Below, piece after piece: positions 51,654-61,600 of a DNA stretch of 64,000 bases; position 1 is the stretch's first letter; every line of letters starts with the position of its first letter. The stretch covers positions 186,001 to 250,000 of the forward strand of contig JAEYVY010000016.1 of NCBI GenBank assembly GCA_023429375.1. The letters are read 5' to 3'. The notes beneath the pieces were generated by a model, which did no database searches, was not told where the DNA came from, and worked only from the letters and a program-made list of their open reading frames with translations. The position numbers and the translations under genes were made by a program. The DNA comes from Bacteroidota bacterium. GTDB lineage: Bacteria; Bacteroidota; Bacteroidia; Bacteroidales; Tannerellaceae.

Positions 51654-52293
51654 ATTTATAGTCGACAAAAGCACTATAGATAACCAGTTTTCCTTCTCCT
51701 TCGAACGATATCGAAAATTCTGACCCGTCGGCTTCGTTCAGTGTCCCCTGCCACCAACTTTCAAATCGTCTGTCTGTCACACCCCAGCGAAGTCCGCTAG
51801 TAGTCAGTCGTACATCCGGAGTAATACAGAATATGGATACCTGTTGTCCTTTGTGAGAAGGAAACGTATGACTTTTCTTTATTGGAACAAAGACGCCAAA
51901 ATCTGACATCATTTCCACCTGTTCAAACAGATCGATATATTCAGTCAGCAAACTGATATTAGCCAGTGTATGATCTTCACGCAAACCCGTCGCACCCAGA
52001 ATCAACAGCCTTTTGTATCCTTTTTCAGACGCAAAATGAACCGATTTGGTGAGGTCGTTTGTCATCTGATCTGCCGAATGCCTTACTTCACAATTGGAAC
52101 TATAACGAATGTGTTGTGGCAAGCTATCCAGATCACCTACTATTGCCGATGGCTTATAACCTTTGGCCAATAAGGTCTCTGCAGCACCATCACATGCAAT
52201 TAACATCGGAGTCTCACGTAGATAACTCAACAATTCTTCGCGTGTAGGGAACAATCCGTTAGCAACAATCACACAATCATATTTCATGTTCAA
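51652..52293 (-). CDS. thiN: Thiamine pyrophosphokinase
   Basis: A 213-residue kinase that makes thiamine pyrophosphate from thiamine and ATP. Family motifs: LIACDGAAETLL, AIVGDLDSLP (metal-binding Asp residues), DQMTNDLTKSVHFASEKG, LGATGLREDHTLANISLL and the C-terminal LTTSGLRWGVTDRRFE. The length is normal. It is the last gene of a thiamine operon with a TonB-dependent receptor and a PnuT-like carrier, under a TPP riboswitch at 55375-55471; repeat family B (copy 2) separates it from the carrier gene. A later Met two codons on is an alternative start. Confidence 0.95.
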   Translation of the reverse strand: MNMKYDCVIVANGLFPTREELLSYLRETPMLIACDGAAETLLAKGYKPSAIVGDLDSLPQHIRYSSNCEVRHSADQMTNDLTKSVHFASEKGYKRLLILGATGLREDHTLANISLLTEYIDLFEQVEMMSDFGVFVPIKKSHTFPSHKGQQVSIFCITPDVRLTTSGLRWGVTDRRFESWWQGTLNEADGSEFSISFEGEGKLVIYSAFVDYK

Positions 52294-52384
52294 ATCTATT
52301 TCTTATTCTATCAAACCAATATACAGTCCCTTATGTTTTTGTAATTTGATTGAGATGAAGTTTTAGAAGCATCGCTTTGAAATT

Positions 52385-52480
52385 CTATTTCTATATATAT
52401 AGAAAAACTTTACTACAGTTATAGAAAAACTTTTCCATATATATAGAAATAAAAAAACATCCCAATCGTTTTGAAAAAAC
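52385..52480 (-). repeat. Dispersed intergenic repeat, family B, copy 2
   Basis: On the minus strand this region shows the same order of elements as 1512-1610: an AACGATTGGGATG core, TATTTCTATATATATGG, an AAAAGTTTTTCTATA spacer and a final CTATATATATAG. It lies inside the thiamine operon between the carrier and the kinase genes. The AACATCCC half-site also resembles the arm of family A. Confidence 0.7.
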
Positions 52481-53062
52481 TTAGGTGAGGTTTCCTTTTT
52501 TCTTCCAGTTGTAATAACCGACAACTGCCAATACGGTATAACAAATATACAGAATCATCGTTGGATATAGACCTCGCGAGAAATAGAGATACGCTGAGAC
52601 AGCATTAATTAACACCCAGCAAGGCCAATGCTCTATGATACGTTGAGCCAACATCCATGTAGCAACAATACTCAGTGCCGTTGTAAACGCATCGCCTAAT
52701 GCCACGGGTGAGTCTGTAAAATAGTTCAGTATAGCATATATACCAGCAAACAGGATGATTGAAGCAAGCCCACAAAAGAGAATCAATCGTCTATCTATCC
52801 TACGGTAGATGATACCTGTCTCACCGGTTTGTGTATTGGTTTCTCCATGATGTCGGGTCCAAAGCAAAAATCCGTAAATGCTTATCAACACATAATACAA
52901 ATTTAAGGTCATTACCGCATAAAACTTGGAAAAGAAGAAAACGAAAACATAGGTAAGCGAGGTAAGAAAACCAATTACCCACATAGCCTTATGCTGCTTT
53001 ATCTCCAACCAGAGATAAAGCAACCCTGTAACCACACCAAAATATTCTAAGAATTGTTCCAT
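52481..53062 (-). CDS. pnuT: PnuC-family vitamin transporter, probably thiamine (PnuT)
   Basis: A 193-residue membrane protein with about seven hydrophobic helices and PnuC family sequence (LEYFGVVTGLLYLWLEIKQH, MLAQRIIEHWPCWVLINAVS, YFSRGLYPTMILYICYTVLA). PnuC proteins carry nicotinamide riboside, while the thiamine member is called PnuT. The position between a TonB receptor and thiamine pyrophosphokinase under a TPP riboswitch makes thiamine the likely substrate; the kinase would trap it as TPP. The gene starts 16 nt after the receptor stop. Nicotinamide riboside cannot be excluded by sequence alone. Confidence 0.88.
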   Translation of the reverse strand: MEQFLEYFGVVTGLLYLWLEIKQHKAMWVIGFLTSLTYVFVFFFSKFYAVMTLNLYYVLISIYGFLLWTRHHGETNTQTGETGIIYRRIDRRLILFCGLASIILFAGIYAILNYFTDSPVALGDAFTTALSIVATWMLAQRIIEHWPCWVLINAVSAYLYFSRGLYPTMILYICYTVLAVVGYYNWKKKGNLT

Positions 53063-53078
53063 TTAGGTATTGTTAGAC

Positions 53079-55277
53079 TTAAAATCGAAGCGTTACCCTG
53101 GCCATCGCATTCGTTCCGGCCTGCGTAAAATAGCCATCTTGTTTGTATCTCTTGCCTTCCGAATAGTAAGAGTATACCCAGCCATTCGTTTCGTATGCTT
53201 CGTTAAACAGGTTGTTGACCGTCACATCGACGCTAAGCTCTTTTACGAATCTTGGTTTAAAAATATATCCGATACGCAAACTATTAATGAAATAGGCATC
53301 GATAGAACGGTCTGACGACGATGAATTATCCATATATTGCTTGCCCACATATTGAGAGCTAAAGCTTGCCGACAGGTTTTTGTAAGAGAAGTCAAACAAG
53401 CTATTTGCAATTACGCTCGGAGAAAAAGAGATGTTTGTCGTTCCTAAATAGGTTTCCCGCTGTTCTCCTGTATCCCAATCGTCTACATATTCGGTAAAGT
53501 TACGAATCTTGTTCCGGCTGAAGGTGGCATTCCCGTTCCAATTCAACCATGGCGCTATTTTTATACCGGCAATCAATTCAATTCCTGTCCGATAGCTATC
53601 TTTGATATTGGAGGTTAAAGCTTCGCCTATCTCACTGATTTTGCCGGAAAGGATTAATTGATTATTGTAATCCATATAATAAAGATTGACTCCTGCATTG
53701 AAAAGCGGATGCTCAAAGGTATAGCCGGCTTCATAATCGTAAAGCGTTTCATGAACCGGATGCTCGCCTACTCCTGCTTCGGTGAAATTATCCCGACCCG
53801 GTTCACGATTGGCTACAGAGAATGACGCAAATGCCGTATGATATTCTTTATGATAGTTAATTCCGGCTTTGGGATTAAAGAAATCCCAGTGTTTTGATAT
53901 GTTCACGTTATCGCCGGCTTTATCATCGCTCCCTTTGATGGAATAATCTATTCCCCGATATTGTAAATCCAAGAACCCTGTCAATGAAGGAAAAAAGTTG
54001 TAATTTAATTTCACGAACGAATTATAGTCGGTCTTCTTCCCCGTATTCAGATAATATTCATAATCGGGATGAGGAAGAATATTGGCCGATTTAACCCACA
54101 TTACTCGTCCAAAATGGTCGCCGTCATATCGATTAGCTGCCGCACCAAAAGTAAACAGCATTTTATCACTCCGGTAGTTGGCATTGTAAATAGCCCCATA
54201 GAAATCATTAGCCAGCCACTTACGACGCACGAGGTCGGTTTTCTTCTGTAGGTTTCCCTCTGGATCCACATATGTCGGAAGTTTATAGGCGGCAAACTTA
54301 GCTCCTGCCTTATAATCTTCATAATAGCCTTCACCGTTTGTATAATGCAAGGTCATATTCATATTCCAGGAATTGGAGAGCCTTTGCGAACCAATCAGAT
54401 GATAATGATTCTGCCAGTAGTTATCTGTTTGATTATCATAATACTGTGTCATACCATTTTCATCCTCATATTCCCCACAAGGATTATATCTCCGGTCGGA
54501 ATTCAGCAAAGACGACGGCACACCATTCCATGCCTGATATGTTTTCTCGGCACTACCAAACGTCTGAAACTTGATCAGGGTATTCTCACCATAGTAAGCA
54601 CCAGAAAGAAAATAAGATCCCATATTCGCCTGAGCTCGAGAAATGAACCCATCGCTACGCACATACGAATAACGAGCATCAAAAATAAAATGATCTTTCA
54701 GCAGGCCGGTTCCCCCTTTCACCATATTACGTACCGTACCAAAAGAGCCGGCAGATATAGAATAGTCTAAATAGGGATTCTGATCGGGATTTTGGCTTCT
54801 CATCGCTACAGTAGCCCCGAAAGCCGCCCCTCCATTCATTGAGGTGCCTGCTCCACGTTGGATTTGCACCTCTTCGACCGAAGAAGCTATATCCGGCATG
54901 TTTACCCAAAATACAGTATGCGATTCTGCATCATTGACAGGCACACCATTGAGCGTTATATTGATACGACTTGCATCTGTGCCACGTATGCGAAATCCAC
55001 TATACCCTATGCCATTACCGGCATCAGATGTCATAATAACGGAAGGAGACTGAGAAATTAAAAACGGTATTCCCTGTCCGTCATTTCGTTTTGACAATTC
55101 TTTACCGGAAAGCTCAGAATAAGCTATGGGCATTACCTTTGTCACCTTGGTGGCTGACACCACCACTTCATCTAAAGAAAGATTTTGAGAAATTTGCAGT
55201 GAGTCAGTCGGATTGTTATCCGCTTTTACCGCATGAGCAGCCAAAAACAAGGCTGTTACAAAAAATACACTTTTCAT
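53079..55277 (-). CDS. TonB-dependent receptor, probably for thiamine
   Basis: A 732-residue outer-membrane receptor. Signal peptide MKSVFFVTALFLAAHAVKA, a TonB-box-like segment (LSLDEVVVSATKV), a plug with GIGYSGFRIRGTDASRINI and VEEVQIQRGAGTSMNGGAAF (cut here to short pieces), and a C-terminal barrel ending ARVTLRF. The Phe end is the usual barrel signal. The TPP riboswitch in front and the pnuT-like and kinase genes downstream point to thiamine or a derivative. Known Bacteroides thiamine receptors have the same operon arrangement. It is distinct from btuB at 10827-12821. Confidence 0.92.
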   Translation of the reverse strand: MKSVFFVTALFLAAHAVKADNNPTDSLQISQNLSLDEVVVSATKVTKVMPIAYSELSGKELSKRNDGQGIPFLISQSPSVIMTSDAGNGIGYSGFRIRGTDASRINITLNGVPVNDAESHTVFWVNMPDIASSVEEVQIQRGAGTSMNGGAAFGATVAMRSQNPDQNPYLDYSISAGSFGTVRNMVKGGTGLLKDHFIFDARYSYVRSDGFISRAQANMGSYFLSGAYYGENTLIKFQTFGSAEKTYQAWNGVPSSLLNSDRRYNPCGEYEDENGMTQYYDNQTDNYWQNHYHLIGSQRLSNSWNMNMTLHYTNGEGYYEDYKAGAKFAAYKLPTYVDPEGNLQKKTDLVRRKWLANDFYGAIYNANYRSDKMLFTFGAAANRYDGDHFGRVMWVKSANILPHPDYEYYLNTGKKTDYNSFVKLNYNFFPSLTGFLDLQYRGIDYSIKGSDDKAGDNVNISKHWDFFNPKAGINYHKEYHTAFASFSVANREPGRDNFTEAGVGEHPVHETLYDYEAGYTFEHPLFNAGVNLYYMDYNNQLILSGKISEIGEALTSNIKDSYRTGIELIAGIKIAPWLNWNGNATFSRNKIRNFTEYVDDWDTGEQRETYLGTTNISFSPSVIANSLFDFSYKNLSASFSSQYVGKQYMDNSSSSDRSIDAYFINSLRIGYIFKPRFVKELSVDVTVNNLFNEAYETNGWVYSYYSEGKRYKQDGYFTQAGTNAMARVTLRF

Positions 55278-55374
55278 CCTTTCGACTTTTAGTTTTCATT
55301 AAGTTCACTTGTGAATAGGATAGGAGTGTGTGAAGAAGAATATACCTTAAAATGAAAGCGGAAGCTTTACATTA

Positions 55375-55471
55375 TTTCCCTTCGGCGGCATTATCCGCAT
55401 CAGGTAATATGGGTATCATCTCAGCCTGAAAAAACGTCCCGCGGAAAACGAGATTTCAAGCACCCCTTAGT
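55375..55471 (-). promoter_or_regulatory. TPP riboswitch (THI element)
   Basis: The minus strand has AAGGGGTGCTTG at the 5' end, CTGAGATGATACCC, then ACCTGATGCGGATAATGCCG and CCGAAGGGAA, the hallmark blocks of the thiamine pyrophosphate riboswitch. It controls the receptor, carrier and kinase genes downstream. A hairpin AAAGC-TTCC-GCTTT follows and may form the expression platform. Confidence 0.96.
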
Positions 55472-55509
55472 ATTCGAACACCAAAGGAACACATTTTGAC
55501 CGACTTAAG

Positions 55510-55517
55510 CAAACATA
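55510..55517 (-). promoter_or_regulatory. -7 element in front of the TPP riboswitch
   Basis: The minus strand reads TATGTTTG, matching TAnnTTTG; a TTG lies 16 nt further upstream (55534-55536), slightly closer than the usual 19. Confidence 0.5.
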
Positions 55518-55621
55518 ATCCGAAATCTCGTTGCAATAATTCATTTTAAGGTTCATTAATTCTCTACCCGTAAGGGCCTTTAAAAGGATTTTCTATCGTA
55601 TGATAAATAATAGAAATTAAT

Positions 55622-55629
55622 TATATTTG
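55622..55629 (+). promoter_or_regulatory. -7 element of the SPFH gene
   Basis: TATATTTG, exact TAnnTTTG match, 36 nt before the start at 55666; it is followed by GGAGGA, which may also help as a ribosome-binding site. No -33 match. Confidence 0.45.
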
Positions 55630-55665
55630 GAGGACATTATCAATCACTATTAAAAACTACAGAGT

Positions 55666-56775
55666 ATGGGTATTTGGGATAAACTAAGAGGCGAATTAAT
55701 TGATATTGTTGAATTTTTAGACAATACGCAAGACACCATTGTATACCGTTTCGAACGCCACAACAATGAAATAAAGAATAACGCTAAGCTCGTGGTTCGT
55801 GAAGGACAGATTGCTGTCTTTGTCAATGAAGGCCAGGTAGCTGACACGTTTACTCCTGGAACTTATACATTGAACACACAAAACCTGCCCATCTTAAGCA
55901 CATTGAAAGGTTGGAAGTATGGTTTTAACAGTCCCTTCAAAGCAGAAGTATATTTTGTCAGCACGAAAAACTTTATAGATCAGAAGTGGGGTACAAAAAA
56001 TGCTATTACCCTAAACGACCAACGATTTGGCATGGTTGAGATCCGTGCTTTCGGGGTATACACCTTTAAAGTAACGGATGCACCTGTCTTCATTCGTGAA
56101 ATTGTAGGGACAAATCAAACCTTCTCGACCAGTCAGATTCAAGAACAATTGAAGAGCATCATCGTTACTCGATTTTCAGATACAGTAGGCGAAACTAACC
56201 TACCAATCGAAAACTATGCATCCAATTTGAATGAGCTTTCATCGGCCATATTCAATTATATGAAAGATGATTTCACGGCTTATGGAATGGATGTAACCAA
56301 GTTCTTGATTGAAAACATCTCTATGCCGGACGAAGTGAAGAAAGAAATTTTCGAACTCAGCCGACTGGACAAGATCGATCTGGACAAACTGACAAAGATG
56401 AAAGCAGCCAAGGCTATGGAAGCAGCAGCTGAAAACCCATCGGGCACAGCCGGTATGGGTATTGGACTTGGTGCAGGTATGGCTATGGCCAATCAGATGA
56501 CACAAGCAATGGCCGGTCAGATACATCAAAATCAACAATCTCAACAGGTTACCCCTCCTCCTATCCCCAGCCTTAACAATTACTATGTAGCAATCGAGGG
56601 AAAACAACAGGGCCCATTCAACAGAGCTAAACTGGAAGAATTAGCGGCATCTAATCAGTTGACCCGCGAAACACTGGTATGGAAGCAGGGATTGACTAAT
56701 TGGGAGGAAGCTGGATTGCAGGCTGACTTGCAAGACCTATTTGGTGCTACCCCTCCTCCTCTACCCAAACAGTAA
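55666..56775 (+). CDS. SPFH (band 7-like) protein with C-terminal GYF domain
   Basis: A 369-residue soluble-looking protein. About residues 1-245 are an SPFH domain of the virion-core/YdjI type (IVYRFERHNNEIKNNAKLVV, ALTLNDQRFGMVEIRAFGVY-like), then a Gly/Ala/Met-rich linker (about 255-290, AMANQMTQAMAGQ) that may embed in or lie on the membrane, and a GYF_2 domain (about 302-357, YYVAIEGKQQGPFNRAKLEE, LVWKQGLTNWEEAG). The GYF domain, which binds proline-rich peptides, is flanked by proline motifs TPPPIP (about 295) and PPPLPKQ (C-terminus), so self-binding is possible. It lies 6 nt before the zinc-ribbon membrane gene. B. subtilis YdjI/YdjG-like modules work in membrane stress with PspA; no pspA is near here. 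Confidence 0.9.
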   Translation: MGIWDKLRGELIDIVEFLDNTQDTIVYRFERHNNEIKNNAKLVVREGQIAVFVNEGQVADTFTPGTYTLNTQNLPILSTLKGWKYGFNSPFKAEVYFVSTKNFIDQKWGTKNAITLNDQRFGMVEIRAFGVYTFKVTDAPVFIREIVGTNQTFSTSQIQEQLKSIIVTRFSDTVGETNLPIENYASNLNELSSAIFNYMKDDFTAYGMDVTKFLIENISMPDEVKKEIFELSRLDKIDLDKLTKMKAAKAMEAAAENPSGTAGMGIGLGAGMAMANQMTQAMAGQIHQNQQSQQVTPPPIPSLNNYYVAIEGKQQGPFNRAKLEELAASNQLTRETLVWKQGLTNWEEAGLQADLQDLFGATPPPLPKQ

Positions 56776-56781
56776 TATGTT

Positions 56782-57870
56782 ATGTCGGAATCTACCGAAA
56801 ATAAGAGAACGGGCAGCGACATTTATCCATGTATGCATTGTGGCGCTGCCCTAAAATATAAACCGGGGACAGATTTCCTCCATTGCGATTATTGCGGTTC
56901 AGACACCCCTATAGAATCAAGAAAAGTGGAGGAAGTCCACGAACTCGATTTCGAGACGTATGCAGCCAACTTTGAAAAGCTGAATACTCAAGCAACTAAA
57001 ATCATCAGTTGTCGGAAATGTGGGGCCGAATCAACATTCAATGAAAGCCTAAAATCGGTTACCTGTCCTTATTGTACTACCCCACTTATCGAATCGGATG
57101 TTCATGAAGAACGTCTGATTCAACCCTCTTATCTCCTCCCCTTTAAGATAGAAGGTAAGGAGACGCATAATTATTTGAACAACTGGTTAAGGAAGCTTTG
57201 GTTTGCACCTAATAAACTCAAAGAGCAGGCCTTGTATACAAACCAGCTTCAAGGTGTATATATTCCTTGTTGGACGTACGATGCACAAACGGAAACAAAC
57301 TATACCGGTCAAAAAGGGATCAACTATACCACAACCGTAGGAAGCGGAAAAAACAGACGAACGGTAACCCAGATACGCTGGCATTATTGCAGCGGACATG
57401 TGTCGCTCTTTTTCGACGATGTGATGGTGCCTGCTTCAGGTATGATTGCCCGAGACACTATGAACAAAATCAACAACTGGGACACCATGAATATGGTTGA
57501 AACAGACAATCGGTTCTTCAGCGGGTTTCTTACTGAGAAATACGTTATGAATATGAATGAGGGGTATAACCTGGCCCGACAAATCATGAACAAAGAGATT
57601 GATTATGCCATCTGTAGAGATATTGGGGGCAATCATCAGCGTATTACGTCAAAGAGTACGGAATTTAGCGAAGTCAAGTTTAAGCTGATTCTATTGCCCG
57701 TATATATGTCTTCGTATATTTACAAAAATAAGTTATACCATTTTTTCTTGAATGCCCGCACCGGACGTGTAACGGGAGACCGGCCTTATAGCCCTATAAA
57801 AATAGCATTCGCTATAGTTGCCGGTATTGCAGCACTTATCGCATTTATTTTATTCTTGAACAGTCAATAA
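56782..57870 (+). CDS. Membrane protein with two N-terminal zinc ribbons, partner of SPFH
   Basis: A 362-residue protein with two clear zinc ribbons: CMHC (C17, C20) with CDYC (C35, C38), and CRKC (C77, C80) with CPYC (C95, C98). A middle domain of about 200 residues follows (LLPFKIEGKETHNYL, GVYIPCWTYDAQTETNYTGQ, ILLPVYMSSYIYKNKLYHFF) and ends in a single C-terminal membrane helix (about 340-360, IAFAIVAGIAALIAFILFL), so it is tail-anchored with the ribbons in the cytoplasm. The gene is 6 nt after the SPFH gene, and the pairing recalls the Bacillus YdjI (SPFH) and YdjG (zinc-ribbon) pair. Its stop abuts the convergent beta-barrel gene. A function in membrane integrity is inference. Confidence 0.88.
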   Translation: MSESTENKRTGSDIYPCMHCGAALKYKPGTDFLHCDYCGSDTPIESRKVEEVHELDFETYAANFEKLNTQATKIISCRKCGAESTFNESLKSVTCPYCTTPLIESDVHEERLIQPSYLLPFKIEGKETHNYLNNWLRKLWFAPNKLKEQALYTNQLQGVYIPCWTYDAQTETNYTGQKGINYTTTVGSGKNRRTVTQIRWHYCSGHVSLFFDDVMVPASGMIARDTMNKINNWDTMNMVETDNRFFSGFLTEKYVMNMNEGYNLARQIMNKEIDYAICRDIGGNHQRITSKSTEFSEVKFKLILLPVYMSSYIYKNKLYHFFLNARTGRVTGDRPYSPIKIAFAIVAGIAALIAFILFLNSQ

Positions 57871-58512
57871 TTATTTTTGAGGGAAGAAATACCCAAATGA
57901 GAAAGTTACATTATTCTGAAACACACGGGATTCTCCATCTCTTTTTACTTGCCTTCTATCCAGAGCTCCACAAAGCGCATTAATAGAGAAAAATACTTGG
58001 TCGTATTTAACAGCTAATCCCATATTCACTCCGACATCCCATTTTTTGAGTTGGCCAACTTCTTCTTTGTCAAATTCGAGATCCTTCTTCACTCCTTCAT
58101 AGGTATGGCTTCCAAATAACGAATAATCGATAGCCGGCCCCAGCATAACACTCATACGAACACCCGAAATTGGAATGTTATAGGCAATATTGAGCGGCAT
58201 CTGTATGGAGTAATAATTATACTTGTTCTTAACTGTATTAATCTCGTTTTCTATACGCGAATAAAAAGAACCTCCCTGATTGACAAAAGAAACTTCCGGA
58301 CGAAATGAGAAACGGCGATAAAAAGGTACATTCATTAACCCACCGACACTAAATCCGGCACGTGAACCTACCTTATTTTCTGTCTCCAAATTTTGTATCA
58401 TTGCTGAATAAGATAATCCACCACGCACACCATAACTGATTTGCGAATAAGAAGGAGTTACTGCCAAAAAAATTAAGAGTAACAGGGTGCTGATCTTTAA
58501 TGGTAAAGCCAT
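57871..58512 (-). CDS. Outer-membrane beta-barrel protein (PorT-like/OMP_b-brl_2)
   Basis: A 213-residue exported protein with signal peptide (KISTLLLLIFLAVTPSYS) and the short-barrel pattern typical of Bacteroidota PorT-like proteins: start GVRGGLSYSAMIQN, FSVGGLMNVPFYRRF, NYYSIQMPLNIAYN and a C-terminal strand NNVTFSFGYF. It would form an eight- to ten-strand outer-membrane barrel. Real PorT works in type IX secretion; this protein may only share the fold. The gene is convergent with the zinc-ribbon gene without any gap between coding regions. The likely promoter is at 58536-58543. Confidence 0.85.
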   Translation of the reverse strand: MALPLKISTLLLLIFLAVTPSYSQISYGVRGGLSYSAMIQNLETENKVGSRAGFSVGGLMNVPFYRRFSFRPEVSFVNQGGSFYSRIENEINTVKNKYNYYSIQMPLNIAYNIPISGVRMSVMLGPAIDYSLFGSHTYEGVKKDLEFDKEEVGQLKKWDVGVNMGLAVKYDQVFFSINALCGALDRRQVKRDGESRVFQNNVTFSFGYFFPQK

Positions 58513-58535
58513 AAACGGTAATCTTTAGATAAGGA

Positions 58536-58543
58536 CAAATATA
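58536..58543 (-). promoter_or_regulatory. Possible -7 element of the beta-barrel gene
   Basis: The minus strand reads TATATTTG, 24 nt before the start at 58512. No -33 element is visible. Confidence 0.45.
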
Positions 58544-58613
58544 CATTTTTCATCCGTACATTCGGCCTTTTTAGTAACTTTAGAGAAAAATTATATATCA
58601 TTCCGAATCATAA

Positions 58614-61600
58614 ATGGAACCATTTGTACACTTACATCTTCATACTCAATACTCTCTATTGGATGGTCAAACAGCCATAGACACACTTTTAGACAAAGCA
58701 ATCAAAGACAATATGCCTGCTATTGCTGTGACGGACCATGGCAATATGTTTGGGATTAAAGAGTTTTACAACAAGGTTAAGAAAAAGAACAGTAAGCCTC
58801 AAGGTGAAATAAAAGCGTGTAAGAAGAAGATTGAGGAGTTACGTAAACAAGAAAATCCTTCCGAAGAAACACGGGCAGAAATAGCCCGTCTAGAGGCTGA
58901 AATAAAAGAACACCAATCTCATCTATTCAAGCCAATTATTGGATGCGAATGCTATTGTGCCCGTAATGGTCGACATAATAAAACCCTAAAAGAAGACCTG
59001 AGCGGATGGCATTTGATTGTACTTGCCAAAAACCTGACCGGATACAAGAACTTGATTAAAATGGTATCCATCTCATGGACGGAAGGCTTTTACGGACGTC
59101 CTAGAATAGACAAAGAGCTACTCGAGAAATACCACGAAGGGCTAATCATAAGTTCGGCGTGTTTGGGGGGTGAAGTACCCCAGCATATCATGAAGGGGCG
59201 GATCGAGGAAGCCGAAAAGTCAATCATGTGGTTCAAAAACCTGTTTGGTGATGACTTCTACCTGGAGATGCAACGTCATGAAACCCACGCTGCAAATGCT
59301 GACGCAACAACTTTTCAAAAGCAGCAAGAGGTTAACAAAGTGCTGATTGAGCTAGCTCGTAAATTGGATGTTAAGTTGATTGCTACGAATGACGTACACT
59401 TTGCCAACGAAGAAGATGCCGAAGCGCACGACCGTTTGATCTGCTTGAGTACAGGTAAGGACCTGGACGATCCATCCCGTATGAGGTATTCAAAACAGGA
59501 ATGGATGAAATCGACGGCAGAGATGAATGTCATTTTCGCAGACATTCCTGAGGCCCTTAGAAATACGATAGAAGTTGCCAATAAAGTAGAATTCTATTCT
59601 ATTGACAATGACCCTTTGATGCCGGACTTTCCTCTTCCGGAAGGATTCGACAACGAGGATGAGTATCTGCGCTACCTGACTTATGAAGGGGCTAAGAAAA
59701 AATACGGAGAACCGCTTTCTGAGGAAGTAATTGAACGCTTGGATTTCGAATTGAGTACGGTAAAAGGAATGGGATTCCCAGGCTATTTCCTTATCGTTCA
59801 GGATTTCATCCGTGCAGCAAAAGAAATGGGTGTTTCAGTAGGACCGGGACGTGGATCGGCCGCCGGATCGGCCGTTGCTTATTGCCTCGACATCACTGAT
59901 ATCGACCCAATCAAATATGATTTGCTTTTTGAACGTTTCTTAAATCCGGACCGTATATCCTTGCCTGATATCGATACAGACTTTGATGATGACGGACGTG
60001 GCGAAGTATTGCGCTGGGTAACTGAAAAATACGGAAAGGAAAAAGTAGCGCATATCATCACCTACGGTACGATGGCTACTAAATCGGCGATTAAGGACGT
60101 TGCCCGCGTGCAAAAGCTACCGTTAGCAGAGTCTAACCGCTTGGCGAAATTGGTACCGGACAAAATTCCCGATTTGAAAAAGTTCAAATTAAAAGATGCA
60201 ATTCAGTATGTACCCGAGCTGAAGGAAGCGGCTACAGGCTCTGATCCTCTAGCCCGTGACACTCTGAAATATGCCCAAATGCTGGAGGGGAACGTGCGGA
60301 ATACCGGTGTACACGCTTGTGGTGTAATCATCGGGAAATACGATATTTCAGATATCGTTCCGGTCAGTACAGCTAAAGATAAAGATACCGGCGAAGAAAT
60401 GCTGGTAACGCAATATGAAGGTTCTGTAATTGAAGAAACAGGACTTATCAAGATGGACTTCCTTGGACTAAAAACGTTATCCATCATTAAAGATGCCGTA
60501 GAAAATGTACGTATCACCCGTGGCGAAAAGATCGATATAAATAAGATAAGTCTAGAAGATCAAAAAACATTTGAATTATACTGTCAAGGCAAGACAACCG
60601 GTACATTCCAGTTCGAGTCTGCAGGTATGCAAAAATACCTAAGAGAACTGCAACCTTCAAAGTTTGAAGACTTGATTGCAATGAATGCCCTCTATCGTCC
60701 GGGACCAATGGACTATATTCCTTCCTTTATTGCCAGAAAACATGGACGGGAAGAGATCAGGTATGATATCCCAATCATGGAACGCTACCTCAAGGATACA
60801 TATGGCATTACCGTTTATCAGGAACAGGTCATGCTCCTGTCTCGCTTATTGGCCAATTTTACTCGTGGAGAGAGCGACGCGCTGCGTAAAGCCATGGGTA
60901 AGAAGTTGATCGATAAGATGAATGAGCTGAAGACAAAATTCCTGACCGGAGGAAAAAGTAACGGACACGACGAGAAAACGCTAGAGAAGATCTGGTCGGA
61001 CTGGGAAAAGTTCGCCTCTTATGCATTCAATAAAAGTCATGCAACTTGCTACTCATGGGTTGCCTATCAGACGGCCTATCTAAAAGCTAACTACCCTTCT
61101 GAATACATGGCTGCCGTATTGAGCCGAAGCCTTTCTAACATCACGGATATCACAAAATTCATGGATGAATGTAGAGCAATGAATATTCAAGTGCTCGGTC
61201 CGGATGTAAACGAATCCGTTCTCAAATTTAGTGTTAATCAAAAAGGGGATATTCGCTTTGGTTTAGGAGCTATTAAAGGTGTAGGAGAATCTGCCGTTCA
61301 AAATATTATTGAAGAACGCAAGAAAGGTCCTTTCAAAAGTATCTTCGACTTCGTTGAACGGGTCAACTTAACGGCCTGCAACAAGAAAAACATGGAATGT
61401 TTGGCTTTAGGTGGGGCATTCGACAACTTTGGAATCCGCCGTGAGCAATTTTTTGCAACATCGAAAGACGAAACATTCTTGGACACGCTGGTAAGATATG
61501 GTAATAAATATCAGGTTGACAAAATTACGGCTGCTAATTCTTTATTTGGCGATGACAACCTGGTTGAAATTGCGAAGCCCGAGATTCCTCAAGCAGAGCC

